From contig JAUJEA010000006.1 of assembly GCA_030442035.1 (NCBI GenBank), positions 124,001 to 188,000 of the forward strand: a stretch of DNA of 64,000 nucleotides, read 5' to 3'. Shown piece by piece: positions 61,668 through 64,000 of the stretch (its first letter is position 1; every line of letters starts with the position of its first letter). The stretch is from Splendidivirga corallicola. Lineage in GTDB: Bacteria; Bacteroidota; Bacteroidia; Cytophagales; Cyclobacteriaceae. A program made the translations under genes and the position numbers. The notes beneath the pieces are model-generated. The model made no database searches and was not told the origin of the DNA. It worked only from the letters and a program-made list of their open reading frames with translations.

Positions 61668-64000
61668 ATGCATTTAAACTGCCACACATATCTTAGCTTC
61701 AAGTATGGCACACTCTCTCCTGCAGAACTTTTCAAATTAGCCAAACGTCATGGCATAAAAAAATTGATCATTACGGACATCAACAATACTGCAGCATATA
61801 TTGATATGCTTAGGATCTGTAATGAAGAGAGAAGCAATTATGATCTGAATATCGCCTTAGGTATCGAATTTCGAAGGGACGACCAGTTACTTTATATCGG
61901 GATCGCTCAAAATAATGAGGGTTTCCGGAAACTCAATGGGTACCTCTCCCATCACAATATGAAAGATTTACCTTTATTAAGTAAAGCACCCGAACTCGAG
62001 CATACCTTTTTCATTTACCCTTTTCAAACAATCGATCCGGAAAATTTAAGAGAAAATGAATTTGTTGGTATCAAGATACATGAAGTTAACAGAATTATTT
62101 CATCACCTTATCAACATTACCAACATAAGCTTGTGGTACTACATCCGGTCACCTTCAAGGACAAAATCACTTTTAACACACATCGTCTTTTAAGAGCTAT
62201 TGATCAAAATACTATTCTAAGTAAGCTGGATCCAAAATATCAGGCACATCCCAATGAAGTCATGATGCCAGAAAATGTGTTGGCTCAATATTATGAACGG
62301 TATCCAATCATTATCCGGAATACCAAAAAACTACTGACACAGTGTACCATTGCATTTGATTTCAAAACAGATAAAAACAAATCTACTTTTTATGAAAGCA
62401 AAATAAAGGACAGGGAGAAGCTAAGATCAATGGCATCGGAAGGTTTTAAAGAGAGGTATCGAGGCAGTGATATTATGAAAGAAGCTGAAGAGCGCTTTAA
62501 TCGTGAATTGGAAATTATTTCCAAAAGGAATTTCGAAGCTTATTTTCTCATCTGTGATGACATTGTAAAATTTGCTAAACATAAAAATTTCGAGCATGTA
62601 GGAAGGGGAAGCGGTGCCAACAGCATTATCGCCTATTGTCTCGGGCTCACCGATGTTGACCCTATAGAGCTCGATCTGTATTTTGAAAGATTTTTAAATC
62701 CGGAACGCAGTTCTCCTCCTGATTTTGATATTGATTTTTCATGGAAAGACAGGAATACAGTTATTGACTATATTTTTGAAAAATTCGGTTACGAACACAC
62801 TGCATTACTTGGCACACATGTTACTTTTCAAAGTAAATCTGTAATTCGGGAGTTGGGAAAAGTGTTTGGGTTACCCAAAAGTGAAATTGATAATATTGTG
62901 GCCTATCCGCAATATCACCGCAACAAGGATCACATCACGAAACTTATATTTCGCTATGCCGAACATTTCAAAAAAATACCCAAGCATCTTTCCATACATG
63001 CCGGAGGGATCCTGATTACAGAGGAACCCATTTACACTTATACCGCAGTGGACCTTCCTCCAAAAGATTTTCCAGTAGGACATTTTGAAATGCATGCCGC
63101 TGAAGACATGGGTATCTATAAATTTGATATACTAAGTCAGCGGGGATTGGGGCATATCAAAGACAGTGTTGAGATCATTTCAAAAAATCAAAATATTCAG
63201 GAGGATGTCAAACGTTTTACCGATTTTAAGAAAGATCCCAAAATAAAAGCATTGTTGAGCACAGGCAAAACCATGGGGTGCTTTTATGTAGAATCACCTG
63301 CCATGCGAATGCTGCTAGGCAAATTAAAATGCGCTGATTATATCACACTGGTAGCGGCAAGTTCCATCATCCGCCCCGGAGTAGCTCGCTCAGGTATGAT
63401 GAGGGCTTATATTGAAAGACATCACAGCAATGGTAATTACGAATCCATACACCCTAAAATGGACGAGTTAATGCAGGAAACTTATGGGGTTATGGTGTAC
63501 CAGGAGGATGTGATCAAAGTTGCGCATCATTTTGCAGGACTTACCCTGGCTGAAGCCGATATCCTTCGCAGAGGCATGTCAGGCAAATTCAGATCCCGGA
63601 AAGAATTCCTTCGTGTTCGGGATCGTTTTTTCGACAATTGTAAAGAGAAGGGTTATAAAGACGAAGTCACTGCAAGAGTATGGTATGAAATTGAAAGCTT
63701 TTCCGGTTATTCTTTTTCCAAAGGGCATTCTGCCAGCTATGCAGTGGAAAGTTATCAGAGCCTATACCTCAAAGCGCATTATCCACTGGAGTTTATGGTC
63801 GGTGTTATTAATAATTTCGGGGGCTTTTATAAGACCGAATTTTACTTTCATGAAGCTCGTATGGATGGTGCTTCCGTGGAAGCTCCCTGCGTGAATCATG
63901 GTGAATATCTTACCAGCATCAAAGGAATAACGATTTATGTTGGCTTTATACATTTAAAAAGTTTGGAAACAAACTTAGGAAAAATGATTCCCATAGAAAG
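61668..64000 (+). CDS. DNA polymerase III alpha subunit, DnaE-type (partial at right edge)
   Basis: The frame starts MHLNCHTYLSFKYGTLSPAEL and is open for 777 codons to the window end. The PHP domain covers residues 1-220; the first His pair is kept (HLNCH), but the usual LTDH is LIITDINNT, so metal-dependent proofreading is doubtful. The polymerase core has GRGSGANSIIAYCLG, the catalytic PDFDIDFSW, HAGGILITEEP, GCFYVESPAMRMLL, the YQEDVIKVA and LRRGMSGK segments and FSGYSFSKGHSASYA. It resembles the second, probably translesion, DnaE of Bacteroidota rather than the main replicase, but I cannot settle this. Neighbouring imuB or lexA-like genes, if any, are outside the window. Confidence 0.9.
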   Translation, partial: MHLNCHTYLSFKYGTLSPAELFKLAKRHGIKKLIITDINNTAAYIDMLRICNEERSNYDLNIALGIEFRRDDQLLYIGIAQNNEGFRKLNGYLSHHNMKDLPLLSKAPELEHTFFIYPFQTIDPENLRENEFVGIKIHEVNRIISSPYQHYQHKLVVLHPVTFKDKITFNTHRLLRAIDQNTILSKLDPKYQAHPNEVMMPENVLAQYYERYPIIIRNTKKLLTQCTIAFDFKTDKNKSTFYESKIKDREKLRSMASEGFKERYRGSDIMKEAEERFNRELEIISKRNFEAYFLICDDIVKFAKHKNFEHVGRGSGANSIIAYCLGLTDVDPIELDLYFERFLNPERSSPPDFDIDFSWKDRNTVIDYIFEKFGYEHTALLGTHVTFQSKSVIRELGKVFGLPKSEIDNIVAYPQYHRNKDHITKLIFRYAEHFKKIPKHLSIHAGGILITEEPIYTYTAVDLPPKDFPVGHFEMHAAEDMGIYKFDILSQRGLGHIKDSVEIISKNQNIQEDVKRFTDFKKDPKIKALLSTGKTMGCFYVESPAMRMLLGKLKCADYITLVAASSIIRPGVARSGMMRAYIERHHSNGNYESIHPKMDELMQETYGVMVYQEDVIKVAHHFAGLTLAEADILRRGMSGKFRSRKEFLRVRDRFFDNCKEKGYKDEVTARVWYEIESFSGYSFSKGHSASYAVESYQSLYLKAHYPLEFMVGVINNFGGFYKTEFYFHEARMDGASVEAPCVNHGEYLTSIKGITIYVGFIHLKSLETNLGKMIPIE

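Noticed and set aside
63520-63894. 124-codon plus-strand frame in the dnaE-like gene
   Set aside because: It is in another frame of a clearly conserved polymerase region.
1-64000. tRNA and rRNA genes, prophage, integrative element
   Set aside because: No tRNA-like cloverleaf, rRNA stretch, integrase, or phage structural gene was recognised by eye; a tRNAscan run would settle tRNAs.

Overview
The window is AT-rich bacterial DNA, densely coded, from a member of the Bacteroidota, most likely the order Cytophagales. The evidence is the gene content: a TonB/ExbB/ExbD set next to a large TPR lipoprotein-like gene and a beta-barrel gene, two-component regulator propeller (Reg_prop/Y_Y_Y) kinase, LytS/LytTR pair, DUF6443-type RHS proteins, DUF2911, DUF922, PadR plus FtsX-like permease pairs, and a second DnaE polymerase. 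Starts lack strong Shine-Dalgarno sites, as is usual for the phylum. No rRNA, tRNA, CRISPR array, phage or conjugation genes were seen.

Layout. 1-5 kb: small secreted proteins of unknown function, a DoxX membrane protein, an SH3/muramidase and a DUF2911 protein, all on the minus strand. 5-7.7 kb: zinc-ribbon protein, HEAT-like protein, and a YCII/ECF sigma pair on the plus strand. 7.8-8.2 kb: a 360-bp element with 30-bp inverted repeats holding a truncated IS3-type OrfA. 8.3-12.6 kb: SRPBCC, SUMF1-like, VOC, Crp-like, darcynin-like and SDR genes. 12.7-15.2 kb: LiaF-like/LytS/LytTR operon. 15.9-26.8 kb: TerB-like gene, then a conserved housekeeping block (folC, TonB-ExbD-ExbB, SPOR protein, outer-membrane barrel, TPR protein, holA). 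26.9-29.6 kb: multi-PAS histidine kinase. 30.4-32.9 kb: MBOAT acyltransferase with an SGNH-like partner. 33.1-36.1 kb: PadR repressor and FtsX/MacB-like permease. 36.4-37.6 kb: PagL/acyloxyacyl hydrolase-like barrel.

38-57 kb is the most unusual part: a minus-strand RHS locus. It reads, in transcription order, a coiled-coil beta-barrel protein, a 1094-residue SpvB/YD-repeat protein, a small secreted protein, a giant RHS protein of about 3512 residues and a DUF922 zinc-peptidase-like protein. After these comes a displaced RHS C-terminal tip with its own candidate membrane immunity protein. The giant RHS protein carries, inserted between two halves of its YD-repeat core, about 1750 residues made of four carbohydrate-binding-like modules, FN3 domains, a Calx-beta domain and a DUF1593 nucleoside-hydrolase-like domain. 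A roughly 105-bp imperfect palindrome is found four times, at 36.3, 37.8, 39.7 and 57.3 kb, bracketing this locus and its orphan cassette. The organisation resembles the core/tip/orphan-tip layout of polymorphic toxin loci, but with internal cargo and an OmpA-like tip.

57.4-64 kb: an orphan propeller-type histidine kinase, a membrane-anchored DUF192 protein, and the first 777 codons of a DnaE-type polymerase III alpha subunit that runs off the right edge.
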